Positions 19,949 through 28,798 of a stretch of 64,000 nucleotides of DNA are shown piece after piece; the first letter of the stretch is position 1, and every line of letters starts with the position of its first letter. This stretch comes from Proteinivorax hydrogeniformans (GTDB taxonomy: Bacteria > Bacillota > Proteinivoracia > Proteinivoracales > Proteinivoracaceae). Under the pieces are notes generated by a model. That model had not been told where the DNA came from, searched no databases, and was given only the letters and a program-made list of their open reading frames with translations. The position numbers and the translations under genes were made by a program. The stretch spans positions 620,001 through 684,000 of the forward strand of contig NZ_CP159485.1 of the NCBI RefSeq assembly GCF_040515995.1, given 5' to 3'.

Positions 19949-22900
19949 TTAAAACCTAATCCCTTTAAGCTCAACTAAGCTTTGTTCGCTTAAAGCTTCG
20001 CCTGTGAAGATGTAGAAGATAGGAGGTAGCTTATAAAAATCCCCATCTGCTAGGCTGGAGCTAGTTACAAAATTAAAAAACATTATATCTTGGCTTAAGG
20101 ATAAGCTTAACTTGTGGTCTTGATTAGTGTCGGAAATTATCTGAAGCTTATGATTAAGCTTGTTGTTTCCAAACACCAAAGAAGAAAAGCATGTATCTTG
20201 TAAATCAAAGGCAGCACCTTTGTGATGTAACCTTTCCCCTTGCATATTGTTGTACTCAGCAAAACAATCCTGAAGCTCATCAAGACATAAAAATCCTTGT
20301 GTAATTAAATTCTTGTCAAAATATTGACCGGTCTTTTGCTCTACCGTGTTGTACTGGCAGATAACCGGCATTCCCTCCATAGTGAGGTAGTGCTGGTGTA
20401 TTACCAATCCTTTTAATTCATCATGCTCTTTTAGCTCTACCGTGGCTTTGATGCCATGCCAAGTATTACCTTTGTTGTCATCTAACTTTACAGCACTTAA
20501 ATTGGTTTCTTCTTTAGCTATACAGCTACTGCGCAGCTTATCGCATCTAAAGGTAATTCCACCGTTCCAAGGGTTAAACCAAGATTTAGGCCCTGCCTTA
20601 GGAAATGAGCTATCCAACCAGTTTTTACCTAAGAACTGTAGGTCATAAAGGTAGGGACCAAACTTAGAGGACATAGAAAATGATAAATTTCCATTGGACA
20701 CGGTATAAACGTCCATATCCTCTTTGCTAACGAGTTTTTTTTCCACTTCTTTGTTACCTTTAGGTATTATTACCCTCTCCCACTTTGAAACCACACCTTT
20801 TGTGGAGTTTTCACAGCTCAGGGTATCAATATCTAAGCTATTTTTACGCAAAGTCACATCAAAGCTGGCGTTTTGCCTGCTTTCATCTAGGCTGATCGAT
20901 TTTTTAATTTTATCAAAGCTATCTCTTTTTGGAAACATACTAAAATCTCCCGACAAATAATTTGTTCGCTTTTCCACAACTTCAACTTTAAAATTTTGTG
21001 AAACAAAAGGATTGCCCCCATTTACCTGCAGCTGCAGCGGGTCAGACATCATAGGAATTGGTTTATTCTCCCCTATACTAAAGTTTCTAAACTTATGCCA
21101 GCTGTCAAATGTATTAACTGAGAGAAAAACAGACTTGGTTTTTACTGAGCTTTTTTGTGAAAGCTTGCCTAAGTTTTTTAAAAGGCTTATAGACCAATCA
21201 TTAAAGGCAAGAGTAAAGTCATTATCCCAGCTAACACCACAGCTAGAACCCTTTTCATAGCCATAAAGCCAATTCTCCGTTACTAAATCACTTTTCCAGT
21301 AGTCTAAGCAAAATGCAGCACTGTCTTTAATATGAATGAATTTGTTTTCATATGGAAGGATACATGCAGCAAAATCTAAATAGACTGGGATGCTAATCCA
21401 AACATCTTCTAAAGTACTGCTGTTATCGGTGTTGATAACTTCAAGGTAGTTTTCTAGCAAACCATTGGAGTAAAGCTTGTTGTAAACAATCAGCTGTAAC
21501 CCTGGAAACTGTTGGGAGTTGTAGATTAGCTTAAGCGTTCCCTCGCCCTCTTGTTTGCTAAACTCAACCTTGCAGGGTCTAACCCTATCAAATTCATCGC
21601 TATAAGGTTTGCCTAGACGGGGAGGTAGAAAAGCCAGTTCATTACAAGCTTGCTTTGTGACATTCCGCCAGCCAGCTAATTTTTCTATAACAGTTTGGTG
21701 GGGGCCATTAAAGAGCAGCCAGTTATGCTGATCTTCTCCCCAAAATATCGAGCTATAGCCCTTAAAAGGAGCGGCTATGTTAGTTTTAAAATTGACTTTT
21801 TCCCCCGATTCAGTTTCTACCAAAGCTTCACTGTTTGAGGTGTAAAAACCAAAATTTAAGAGACTGTACGGTACTTGTAATGATTTTTTTTGCCCAGCTT
21901 TTAAAGTAATATCAAACCTTTGTTTAGGTAAGTTTATTAACTCACTATCATCTAGGTTTAGGTTAAGCCTTACTTCTTCACTGAAATTGTTCTTTAGGTC
22001 AATATAAAAATCACTTTCTTTATCAAGGTGACAGTAATTATGAGGAACCTTAGCTTCCATTTTAATTGGGAACTGTGGCGCTATCCCTACACCGATGTTT
22101 GCTTTTTTGCCGTTTATTTCAAATTCAGCTAAAGCGGCGGGATGGGTTTTCCAAATGCTTTGTTCCTCATCGATAGGATTTACTTTAAACTTGGACTTAA
22201 CTACATAGGTGGACGGCACTGTAAGGTTCTTGCTAAGGCTATGTTTAATATTTTTGTCGTCAATACCCTCAACTTTTATATCAAGGGGAGTTTCGGTCTT
22301 ATTTATGATTTTGTAAGTTATTTGGTACTCTGACCCAAAAACCAGGTTCAAACCTTCCGCCGTTGCAGTTATTTTGTATTCTGGAGTCTCGATGGACCTT
22401 ATACAGCGGCCCCGGCGGTCAAATTCTACCTCAAGAAATGTAGAACTATTTTTCCAGCTGTACCGATAGTACTCAAAATCATTCTCCTTTATTCCGTCGG
22501 GAACAACGTCAGCTTTTCGCACATTATCGTCAAACCAATCAAGTTGCTTAAAACAATCCTTCAACGCTTCGGTATTTAAAACAGCTGGGATAAAGTTCAT
22601 AAGGTGAGTTGTGTCGCTGCGATCCTCCCAGAAGAATCCTGTCTTTTTATACAACGGAACTGCCTTTGTGTTACCAGGCCAGGTAAATAGATCTAACCGA
22701 GGTTTTCCAAGCTCTACAACCCGCTCAATAGCTTTTAGTAGTAGTCTTTTTCCTATTTTTTTACCATGCTGGTCAGTTCTAACATTTAGCAGCGGAATGT
22801 ACATAGTGTTATCGTCAAAGGTATAGTTACTCAAAGAACAGTACCCAAGAACTTTATTATCTTCAACAGCAAGAAAAGTGTCTATATTTCCTGAGTTTTC

Positions 22901-23032
22901 CTCATTTTTTTCTACCTGCTCTTTAGATAGCACTACATCAGAGCCACCCCAACCCTCATGGCTGTTATTCCACATATCTGCTACGCCGGCAGCGTAGCTT
23001 TTTTTGTATCTTACAATTTTTATTTCACTCAT
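19949..23032 (-). CDS. GNAT acetyltransferase fused to a large beta-rich region
   Basis: A 1027-residue protein. Residues 1-150 are a GNAT acyl-CoA-dependent acetyltransferase domain (VLGYCSLSNY, then the acetyl-CoA loop RTDQHGKKIGKRLL, then LDLFTWPGNTKAVPLYKKTGF). About residues 200-400 read like immunoglobulin-type beta repeats. The remainder (TLEDVWISIPVYL, FNPWNGGITFRCDKL) has the look of a carbohydrate-processing beta-sandwich, but I do not recognise a family. There is no signal peptide, so it should be cytoplasmic. It sits behind a leader peptide and terminator. Substrate unknown. Confidence 0.7.
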   Translation of the reverse strand: MSEIKIVRYKKSYAAGVADMWNNSHEGWGGSDVVLSKEQVEKNEENSGNIDTFLAVEDNKVLGYCSLSNYTFDDNTMYIPLLNVRTDQHGKKIGKRLLLKAIERVVELGKPRLDLFTWPGNTKAVPLYKKTGFFWEDRSDTTHLMNFIPAVLNTEALKDCFKQLDWFDDNVRKADVVPDGIKENDFEYYRYSWKNSSTFLEVEFDRRGRCIRSIETPEYKITATAEGLNLVFGSEYQITYKIINKTETPLDIKVEGIDDKNIKHSLSKNLTVPSTYVVKSKFKVNPIDEEQSIWKTHPAALAEFEINGKKANIGVGIAPQFPIKMEAKVPHNYCHLDKESDFYIDLKNNFSEEVRLNLNLDDSELINLPKQRFDITLKAGQKKSLQVPYSLLNFGFYTSNSEALVETESGEKVNFKTNIAAPFKGYSSIFWGEDQHNWLLFNGPHQTVIEKLAGWRNVTKQACNELAFLPPRLGKPYSDEFDRVRPCKVEFSKQEGEGTLKLIYNSQQFPGLQLIVYNKLYSNGLLENYLEVINTDNSSTLEDVWISIPVYLDFAACILPYENKFIHIKDSAAFCLDYWKSDLVTENWLYGYEKGSSCGVSWDNDFTLAFNDWSISLLKNLGKLSQKSSVKTKSVFLSVNTFDSWHKFRNFSIGENKPIPMMSDPLQLQVNGGNPFVSQNFKVEVVEKRTNYLSGDFSMFPKRDSFDKIKKSISLDESRQNASFDVTLRKNSLDIDTLSCENSTKGVVSKWERVIIPKGNKEVEKKLVSKEDMDVYTVSNGNLSFSMSSKFGPYLYDLQFLGKNWLDSSFPKAGPKSWFNPWNGGITFRCDKLRSSCIAKEETNLSAVKLDDNKGNTWHGIKATVELKEHDELKGLVIHQHYLTMEGMPVICQYNTVEQKTGQYFDKNLITQGFLCLDELQDCFAEYNNMQGERLHHKGAAFDLQDTCFSSLVFGNNKLNHKLQIISDTNQDHKLSLSLSQDIMFFNFVTSSSLADGDFYKLPPIFYIFTGEALSEQSLVELKGIRF

Positions 23033-23073
23033 GAAAAATCCTCCTAAATTAAGTACCCCATGGTTTTAGGCAT

Positions 23074-23105
23074 AAAAAAGCCACGGGTAGTTTAAACCCA
23101 TGGCT
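23074..23105 (-). terminator. Leader terminator (attenuator) before the GNAT fusion
   Basis: On the minus strand AGCCATGGGT / ACCCGTGGCT is followed by six T. It lies between the leader peptide and the 1027-residue gene, so full-length transcription needs read-through. Confidence 0.8.
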
Positions 23106-23138
23106 GCTATAATCAGTTTTTATTAAAAACTAAAGTTA

Positions 23139-23222
23139 TTAGGCGTGAAAAGCCTCCAAACCATGCAGGCAGGGTCTTAAAAAAATATTCATTTTTCCTT
23201 TTATAATAGAAATTTTATACAT
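23139..23222 (-). CDS. 27-residue leader peptide
   Basis: A short ORF of 27 codons begins with ATG at 23222, nine bases after an ideal AAGGAGG. It ends with the sequence RPCLHGLEAFHA. It lies about 25 nt downstream of a strong promoter and about 34 nt upstream of a terminator. This is the arrangement of translation-dependent attenuators. The peptide is not one I recognise. Ribosome stalling on it could control the large GNAT gene that follows; this is inferred from layout only. Confidence 0.65.
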   Translation of the reverse strand: MYKISIIKGKMNIFLRPCLHGLEAFHA

Positions 23223-23259
23223 ACTTCCCTACCTCCTTTCTGATTTTTCTTACTGTTTA

Positions 23260-23288
23260 ATTTTAGCTTAAAAAGATAAAGTAGTCAA
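23260..23288 (-). promoter_or_regulatory. Promoter of the leader/GNAT transcript
   Basis: Minus strand: TTGACT (23288-23283), 17-bp spacer, TAAAAT (23265-23260). Confidence 0.7.
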
Positions 23289-23321
23289 ACAATTTCATAA
23301 ATATTTAATATTTAAAAATAG

Positions 23322-23349
23322 TTGTTTACTGGAGTTTATCTAGTATAAT
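23322..23349 (+). promoter_or_regulatory. Promoter of the esterase-carbonic anhydrase pair
   Basis: TTGTTT at 23322-23327, 16 bp, then TATAAT at 23344-23349, about 30 bp before the esterase start. Confidence 0.6.
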
Positions 23350-23379
23350 GGTATTAGAACAAAATTAGGGGGAGAAGCT

Positions 23380-24111
23380 GTGGAAAAGATAGAAAAGGGG
23401 TTTAAGTATATTAATGGAAATACAAAAGCTGTGTTAGTAATCCATGGCTTTACAGGTTCACCTACAGAGGTGCATCCCTTGGCGAGGTTTCTTGCAGATC
23501 AAGGCTTTGATGTTTTTGGTCCTTGTTTGCCCGGTCATGGAACCACAGTGGAGGATATGATTCAATATACAGATAAGGATTGGATAGATGCTGTGGACAA
23601 GGTGTTAGCTGATATGATAGCAAACTATCAGAAATGTTATGTCGTAGGTTTTTCTATGGGAGGAGCTATTGCGCTACACCTAACAGCTAAATATCAGCAA
23701 GATATATCGGCCCTTGCTACTATATCCGCACCAATTTATATTCCTAAAGCCACATATTTTGCAAACTTAATAAAGCACTTTAAAAAATCTATACCAAAAC
23801 CGCCAAAGCCAGATTACGGCGTGCCTATTTTTAGTTATACCGAAACTCCGGTACAATCGTTGCCTTTTATCGTGAATATCATTAAGCAGGCAAAAAAAGA
23901 TATACCTAAAATATCTATACCTATTTTTGTATCTCAAGGGTTAAAAGATAGCACAGTATATCCTAAAAGTGCAGGATATATCTTTAGCAATGTTTCTAGC
24001 ACCGAAAAGAAGATTAGGTACTATTGTCACGCCAGCCATATGTTGCCGGTGGAAAAAAAGTACAGAGACAAGCTGTTTAATGAAATGAACAATTTTTTAC
24101 AAGCATATTAA
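23380..24111 (+). CDS. Alpha/beta-hydrolase, carboxylesterase-like
   Basis: A cytoplasmic serine hydrolase of 243 residues. It shows an oxyanion-hole HGFTGSP near residue 22, the nucleophile elbow GFSMGG near 94, an acid in LKDSTVYP near 188, and the catalytic histidine in CHASHMLPV near 218. It resembles the Geobacillus Est30-type carboxylesterases and monoglyceride lipases. The GTG start follows GGGGGAGAAG. The carbonic anhydrase gene follows after 16 nt, so the two are probably co-transcribed. The natural substrate cannot be read from sequence. Confidence 0.88.
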   Translation: MEKIEKGFKYINGNTKAVLVIHGFTGSPTEVHPLARFLADQGFDVFGPCLPGHGTTVEDMIQYTDKDWIDAVDKVLADMIANYQKCYVVGFSMGGAIALHLTAKYQQDISALATISAPIYIPKATYFANLIKHFKKSIPKPPKPDYGVPIFSYTETPVQSLPFIVNIIKQAKKDIPKISIPIFVSQGLKDSTVYPKSAGYIFSNVSSTEKKIRYYCHASHMLPVEKKYRDKLFNEMNNFLQAY

Positions 24112-24127
24112 CAAGGGAGAGTTTTTA

Positions 24128-24655
24128 GTGGAATTTGAAGAGTTTTTATCAAACAACAAGAGATACCTTGAGCAGTATGGGGAAATGTGTAAATGTAAAA
24201 TGCCTAAGTATCCTAGGAAAAAGATGGCGATATTAACATGTATGGACACCCGATTAACCTTTCAGCTAGAAAAAAGCTTGGGATTAAAGCGGGGAGATGC
24301 AATTATTCTAAAAACTGCTGGCAACAACATGCAAGGACAAGAGGTGAGAAGCTTAATAGCTGCCATCTATACTTTAAAGGTGGAAAAGGTAATGGTTATT
24401 GGACATCCTGACTGTGGCATGGCCAACCTAGATATTGAAAATTTAAAGAAGACGATGCTAGCAAGGGGCGTAAAAAATGAAGAGATTGAAAACCTAGGCG
24501 ACCTTGAAGCGTGGTTTGAAACCTTCTGTGACAGCAAAGATAATGTTTTAGAAACGGTAGAAATGCTAATCAATCATCCACTAATACCTAGCGATGTTAA
24601 AGTCGCAGGTTTTTATTTCGACCAAGACACATCCCAGCTGTCTAAGCTGTGCTAG
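24128..24655 (+). CDS. Beta-class carbonic anhydrase
   Basis: Interconverts CO2 and bicarbonate. The zinc ligands of the beta class are visible: Cys and Asp in CMDTRLTF, and His and Cys in GHPDCGM. The Asp-Arg dyad (DTR) is also present. At 175 residues it is a short bacterial form. The start is GTG; an ATG-free reading frame upstream and the GGGAG site support it. Second gene of a pair with the esterase. Confidence 0.9.
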   Translation: MEFEEFLSNNKRYLEQYGEMCKCKMPKYPRKKMAILTCMDTRLTFQLEKSLGLKRGDAIILKTAGNNMQGQEVRSLIAAIYTLKVEKVMVIGHPDCGMANLDIENLKKTMLARGVKNEEIENLGDLEAWFETFCDSKDNVLETVEMLINHPLIPSDVKVAGFYFDQDTSQLSKLC

Positions 24656-24687
24656 CCGTCAAAGCTTCGGTGAGCAAAAACAAAAAA

Positions 24688-26584
24688 GGGGCTGTCTCAA
24701 AAGGATTTTTTCCTTAGGAGACAGCCCTCTTTTGTTTATCAAAAAAAGTTTGAATAATTTAAAAGGCAGCCTCAAAAAAGAGACCACCTTTTGGTATAAT
24801 TAAGTTACCACACAAAAACTATACCATAAGGAGATTGTACAACAATGGCAAAAATTTATCAATTATCACTTCCATTAAATACAGCGGTCTTAATACCAGA
24901 TGATTCTCCCGTAAGAACACTGGCAGAGGTTTTAAACCAACTAGATTATACTCCCATCTACCAAGATATCAATAGAAACGGGCGTCCGCCTTATGATCCT
25001 CAAACGTTAGTTAAGGTAATCATATACGGTTATATGAATCAAATTTATTCCTCAAGAAAAATTGAAGAAGCCTGCAAAAGAGACCTCCACTTCATATGGC
25101 TACTGGAAGGACGTAATGCTCCAGACCATAATACAATTAGCCGGTTTAGACAAAAACTTGAAGATTTTATTGAAGAATTATTTTTTCAGTTTGTTGTAAA
25201 GTTAGGGCAGATGGGAGAAATTTCATATGAGAATTTATTTGTTGATGGTTCTAAATTAGAAGCAAATGCTAACAAATACACCTTTGTATGGCGTAAAGCA
25301 GTAACAAAACATGAACAACGACTTCAGATAAAAATCAAAGAGTTCATTAATAATATCAATCAAAGTTATGGCTTTCAGTACTCATGTGAACAGGAGAAAG
25401 TCACTGTAGAGCAACTCAAAAATATTAAGCGCAGTTTGATGGAAGTAAAAAGATGTGAAAATATAGAGTATGTCTATGGCAAAGGCAAAAGGAAAACATC
25501 ACTACAAAAAGATGCTGAATTATTAGATGAGTATCTAGAAAAACAGCAAAAATATGATGACTTTAAATCTACTTTTAAGGGCAGAAATAGTTTTTCAAAA
25601 ACTGACAAAGATGCTACCTTTATGAGGATGAAAGATGATCATATGAAAAATGCTCAGCTAAAACCAGGGTATAATGCTCAACTTGCAGTAGAAGGTGAAT
25701 ATATCGTAGGAGCTGATATATCTAGTGAACGTTCAGACCAGCTGACCTTTGTACCGTTTATGGAAAAATTAAAATCAAATTTGCCTCAAAAACACAAAAA
25801 TATTGTTGCAGATTCAGGATACGAAAGCGAAGAAAACTATACATACTTAGAGTCTGAGAATCAAAATGCTTATATAAAGCCTACCACTTACAATCAAATA
25901 AACAAAAAACGGTTTAAGGACCAAATTGGGCGTAGAGAGAATATGCTATATGATGAGGAGCTAGACCAGTATATTTGTCAAAATGGAAAGGTTTTAAGCC
26001 CTTTAACAACCACAAGTAGAAAATCTAAATCAGGATATACATCAAAAGTGCAAATTTATGAAAGTGAAAACTGTAGCGGCTGTAAACTAAAAGATAAATG
26101 TAAAAAATCAAAAGGGGACAAGCGTCTTTATGTAGCAAAAGATTTTCTTAGACAACGAGAAAAATCCCTTAAAAACATCCAAACTCCTTTAGGTAAAAAA
26201 CTGAGAATGAATCGTTCAATTCAAGTAGAGGGAGCCTTTGGTATTATTAAAGAAGACTATGGTTTTAGAAAATTTTTATCCCGTGGAGAAAAAAATGTAA
26301 AAACTGAATTTCTTCTGCTCTGTTTTGGGTTTAATCTAAATAAACTTAACAGAAAAGGACTTAGAAAGAAGAAAGGCGTAACACTACACGAGCTTAAAAG
26401 CGCATAAAAAAGAACATAACTTATAATTCTAAAGGAGAAAAACATGCTCCTTATTTTGTCATGCTTAAAATTAAGAAACTATTAAAGTTACGGGGCGGGA
26501 ATTTAGTTTTGCACTTCTAATGCTTAATGAATTTACAAAAAGGGCTGCTCAAAATTATCTTTTAGATAATTTTGAGACAGCCCC
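24688..26584 (+). mobile_element. IS1182-family insertion sequence, apparently intact
   Basis: The 1897-bp element is bounded by inverted ends GGGGCTGTCTCAAAA (24688) and TTTTGAGACAGCCCC (ending 26584). Each end is also itself a hairpin: GGGCTGTCTC pairs with GAGACAGCCC near 24723 at the left, and an AAATTATCT / AGATAATTT arm lies at the right. It contains one full-length transposase. No clear target duplication is seen; the flanks are an A-run and a T-run, as if it had inserted near a hairpin. Confidence 0.88.
24845..26407 (+). CDS. IS1182-family DDE transposase
   Basis: 520 residues, full length. The N-terminal part (YDPQTLVKVIIYGYMNQIYSSRKIEEA, then NTISRFRQ) is the DUF772-type region of the family. 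The DDE catalytic residues are likely Asp in FVDGSKLEANANK, Asp in IVADSGYESEEN, and Glu in QVEGAFGIIKEDYGFRKF. A CxxC-containing stretch (CSGCKLKDKCKKS) precedes the last acidic residue, as in relatives. AAGGAG lies 13 nt before the ATG. There are no frameshifts, so it may be active. Confidence 0.93.
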   Translation: MAKIYQLSLPLNTAVLIPDDSPVRTLAEVLNQLDYTPIYQDINRNGRPPYDPQTLVKVIIYGYMNQIYSSRKIEEACKRDLHFIWLLEGRNAPDHNTISRFRQKLEDFIEELFFQFVVKLGQMGEISYENLFVDGSKLEANANKYTFVWRKAVTKHEQRLQIKIKEFINNINQSYGFQYSCEQEKVTVEQLKNIKRSLMEVKRCENIEYVYGKGKRKTSLQKDAELLDEYLEKQQKYDDFKSTFKGRNSFSKTDKDATFMRMKDDHMKNAQLKPGYNAQLAVEGEYIVGADISSERSDQLTFVPFMEKLKSNLPQKHKNIVADSGYESEENYTYLESENQNAYIKPTTYNQINKKRFKDQIGRRENMLYDEELDQYICQNGKVLSPLTTTSRKSKSGYTSKVQIYESENCSGCKLKDKCKKSKGDKRLYVAKDFLRQREKSLKNIQTPLGKKLRMNRSIQVEGAFGIIKEDYGFRKFLSRGEKNVKTEFLLLCFGFNLNKLNRKGLRKKKGVTLHELKSA

Positions 26585-26926
26585 TTTTTATTAAATTAAT
26601 TGGATATTAAATTTATTATATACGTAATAGATAGTTATTAGATGAATTATTAAATTAGGGGTTAATAAATAAGTGTAATACATACTTAGTTACTTATTTA
26701 ACATTTATTATATAAGAAGTAAACTTTATAGCATAGTGACGTTCATACTAAAAGAGAGGTACATTTGTACCTAAAACAATAACTAAAAAGCTAACTTCAC
26801 TATCGATAAGTAGATAGGGGTAATAAAGAAACTACCTGCCTTTACACTAAAGGTAGGTAGTTTCTTATTAAAATAATTAGGGGATAGATTTGTATGAAGA
26901 TTTAGATGGTGTTGCTTAGACAATTA
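26585..26926. other. AT-rich intergenic region with a palindrome
   Basis: No coding signal. It contains the palindrome GGTACATTTGTACC (26758-26771), which matches the motifs found upstream of the lipoprotein gene, and the lipoprotein's terminator at 26834-26872. Confidence 0.6.
26834..26872 (-). terminator. Terminator of the flavin lipoprotein gene
   Basis: Stem AAGAAACTACCTGCCTTT / AAAGGTAGGTAGTTTCTT with one mismatch. On the minus strand it is followed by TATTACC, about 55 nt past the stop codon. Confidence 0.75.
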
Positions 26927-27979
26927 TTAGAAACGACCTATGATTATATCAGACTCATCGATAATACCGGCGTTTTCTAACGCTCTTTGGAAGGAGGTAG
27001 ATTCACGGGACATTCTTACCGTTGCACCGGTTATAGTGTCGACAGAGTCTTGAGCAGTTCTAGTCGCTCCAGAAGGAACATCAGCACCAAACTCGTTATC
27101 TTCATTGATAGCTGGCTCGTAACGAGAGTTACTCCAGTCAACTAGAGATGTTAACTCAGTAGCATCTTGACCAACTAGATATTCTTCAATTGCTCTGTAG
27201 TTGCCATCCCAACCACCAAGGCCAAAGTAGCCGTACTCAGCTTCTTGTGCTTGTGGTTTTCCATCAACAAATTCAACGCCCAATGCTTCAACAAATTCTT
27301 GAACAGTAGAGGAGTTGTCTACACCTTCTAACTCGCCCTTGTCGTTAACTACATGAGACCACATTCCATGAATATCAAAGATTGTATTTTCGTCATAGTC
27401 TTCAAACTCTGCAGGGTGAGAACCACCGGTTCTGCTAGTTGGAACAAAGTTACCGCTGCCTACACTAAGACCTTCTTCAACTGTTTGACTAAAGTTAAAA
27501 TCCGCAGGAAGCTTTGCTTCAAACTGGTATCTAGTCATTGGATCTACAATTGCTAAAGCCACATCTCCATTGCTGTCTACGGCAGTAGCGTAAAAACTCA
27601 TCATGTCAGCAGTGTGGATAGTGAACATTGACTGACCTGGCGTATAGTCGTCGCCATCTGGGGTGGCAAAGGTTGGGTCAACGGAGAAGTCAACATCAAC
27701 AAAAGCGTTGCCAGCTTGGCGAGTAGTCCAGTATCCATCGATGTTACGGAAGAAACGCATTTTAGCATCGGTGATAATGCCGTCTTCATCAAGTTCTAGA
27801 ATAGTTTCGATGTACCTGTCAGCATCTTCAAAAGCAACGCCGCTAGCTTCACCTCTCCAAGAATAACCAACATATTGGCCTGCAAGAGAAGTAGATTCAG
27901 CTTCTGAGCATCCTACAGCTGCAAAAGATAAAGTTAAAGTCAAAAGTAGAACAAAGAACATTTTTGAGATTTTTTTCAT
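26927..27979 (-). CDS. FMN-binding-domain lipoprotein
   Basis: A secreted lipoprotein of 350 residues with signal peptide and lipobox (FAAVGC, Cys24). The mature part has two related halves. The C-terminal end contains DTITGATVRMS, the [ST]GA[ST] site at which flavin transferases attach FMN to threonine in FMN-binding domains. The protein is very acidic. Such flavoproteins carry electrons outside the membrane in many Bacillota. A two-component system lies just upstream on the same strand, and repeated palindromes lie in front of the gene, so regulation by that system is likely. The electron partner is unknown. Confidence 0.8.
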   Translation of the reverse strand: MKKISKMFFVLLLTLTLSFAAVGCSEAESTSLAGQYVGYSWRGEASGVAFEDADRYIETILELDEDGIITDAKMRFFRNIDGYWTTRQAGNAFVDVDFSVDPTFATPDGDDYTPGQSMFTIHTADMMSFYATAVDSNGDVALAIVDPMTRYQFEAKLPADFNFSQTVEEGLSVGSGNFVPTSRTGGSHPAEFEDYDENTIFDIHGMWSHVVNDKGELEGVDNSSTVQEFVEALGVEFVDGKPQAQEAEYGYFGLGGWDGNYRAIEEYLVGQDATELTSLVDWSNSRYEPAINEDNEFGADVPSGATRTAQDSVDTITGATVRMSRESTSFQRALENAGIIDESDIIIGRF

Positions 27980-28046
27980 GATTAAACACCCTTTCCGATA
28001 AGTAAATTGATTGATAAAAATTTCTCGTTCTTTTTGTCACTTACTA

Positions 28047-28112
28047 TTGTACAAACGTTTAACATGCTAGTATAGGTGCATTTGTACAATAACAAGAAGG
28101 TACGTTTGTACC
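28047..28112. promoter_or_regulatory. Three related palindromic sites before the lipoprotein gene
   Basis: Copies: TTGTACAAACGTTT (28047-28060), GGTGCATTTGTACA (28075-28088) and GGTACGTTTGTACC (28099-28112). The shared core is GTAC(A/G)TTTGTAC or its complement. A fourth perfect copy is at 26758-26771, past the other end of the gene. They are probable operators, best candidate binder being the adjacent NarL-type regulator. Confidence 0.6.
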
Positions 28113-28121
28113 TTTATGCAC

Positions 28122-28160
28122 AAGACACACAAAAAGAGCCTAAGTTAGGCTCTTTTTGTT
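28122..28160 (-). terminator. Terminator of the two-component operon
   Basis: AAAAAGAGCCTAA / TTAGGCTCTTTTT; the stem overlaps the end of the response-regulator gene. Confidence 0.75.
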
Positions 28161-28798
28161 TACTTTTTGAACTTTACTTCCTGTACATAAAAAGCAGCTG
28201 CTTGGGCTCTATTTTTTAGGTGTAACTTGCTTAAAATCCCACTAAGCTGATTGCGAACTGTCTTTTCGCTTAAGTGAAGCTCCTTACCTATATCTATATT
28301 AGTCTTGCCTTCAGCTACTAATTTTAAAATAGATATCTCTCTATCGTTAAGCTGAGAGGTTTGGTCAGCAGGCTTTGATTTATTTTGCATGTGGCTAATA
28401 ACTTTCTCCGTTGTTTTGGGGTCTAAAACATTATTTCCTTTAGCGGCTTTTACCACGTATTCAATTAACTCATTAATCCGTACCTCTTTCATTAGATAGC
28501 CCGATGCCCCACCTAAGATAGCCTCTATTAACGCTTCGTCATCTGTAAAAGCGGTTAGCATAATAACCTTACTATCTGGTGAGATAGACAAAACTTCCTT
28601 ACAGACTTTAACCCCTGTCTTATCAGGAAGCCTTACATCCATAATAATTATGTCGTAAAAATTGTTTCTGACTTTATCGATAGCTTCTTGCCCGTTGCAA
28701 GCTTCGTCGATAACCTCAAACCTACTGTCTCGGGATAAGTTCTCTTTAAGTCCTAATCGAATCATTTCATGGTCATCTACCAACAATACTTTAAACAT
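28160..28798 (-). CDS. NarL/LuxR-family response regulator
   Basis: 212 residues. The N-terminal receiver has acidic residues near the start (LVDDHE), the phospho-acceptor Asp in IIIMDVRLPD (about residue 54), Thr in MLTAF and Lys in LMKEVR. The C-terminal LuxR-type helix-turn-helix is LVAEGKTNIDIGKELHLSEKTVRNQL. Its start abuts the kinase stop (no spacing), so the two are co-translated. The palindromes GTACNTTTGTAC near the lipoprotein gene are the probable targets. Confidence 0.93.
   Translation of the reverse strand: MFKVLLVDDHEMIRLGLKENLSRDSRFEVIDEACNGQEAIDKVRNNFYDIIIMDVRLPDKTGVKVCKEVLSISPDSKVIMLTAFTDDEALIEAILGGASGYLMKEVRINELIEYVVKAAKGNNVLDPKTTEKVISHMQNKSKPADQTSQLNDREISILKLVAEGKTNIDIGKELHLSEKTVRNQLSGILSKLHLKNRAQAAAFYVQEVKFKK

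Noticed and set aside
24594-24803. 69-codon ORF overlapping the carbonic anhydrase end and the IS left end
   Set aside because: It crosses the IS boundary in another frame and has no homology signal.
24672-26600. Target-site duplication of the IS1182-type element
   Set aside because: The flanks are A- and T-runs in inverted, not direct, relation, so no duplication can be claimed.
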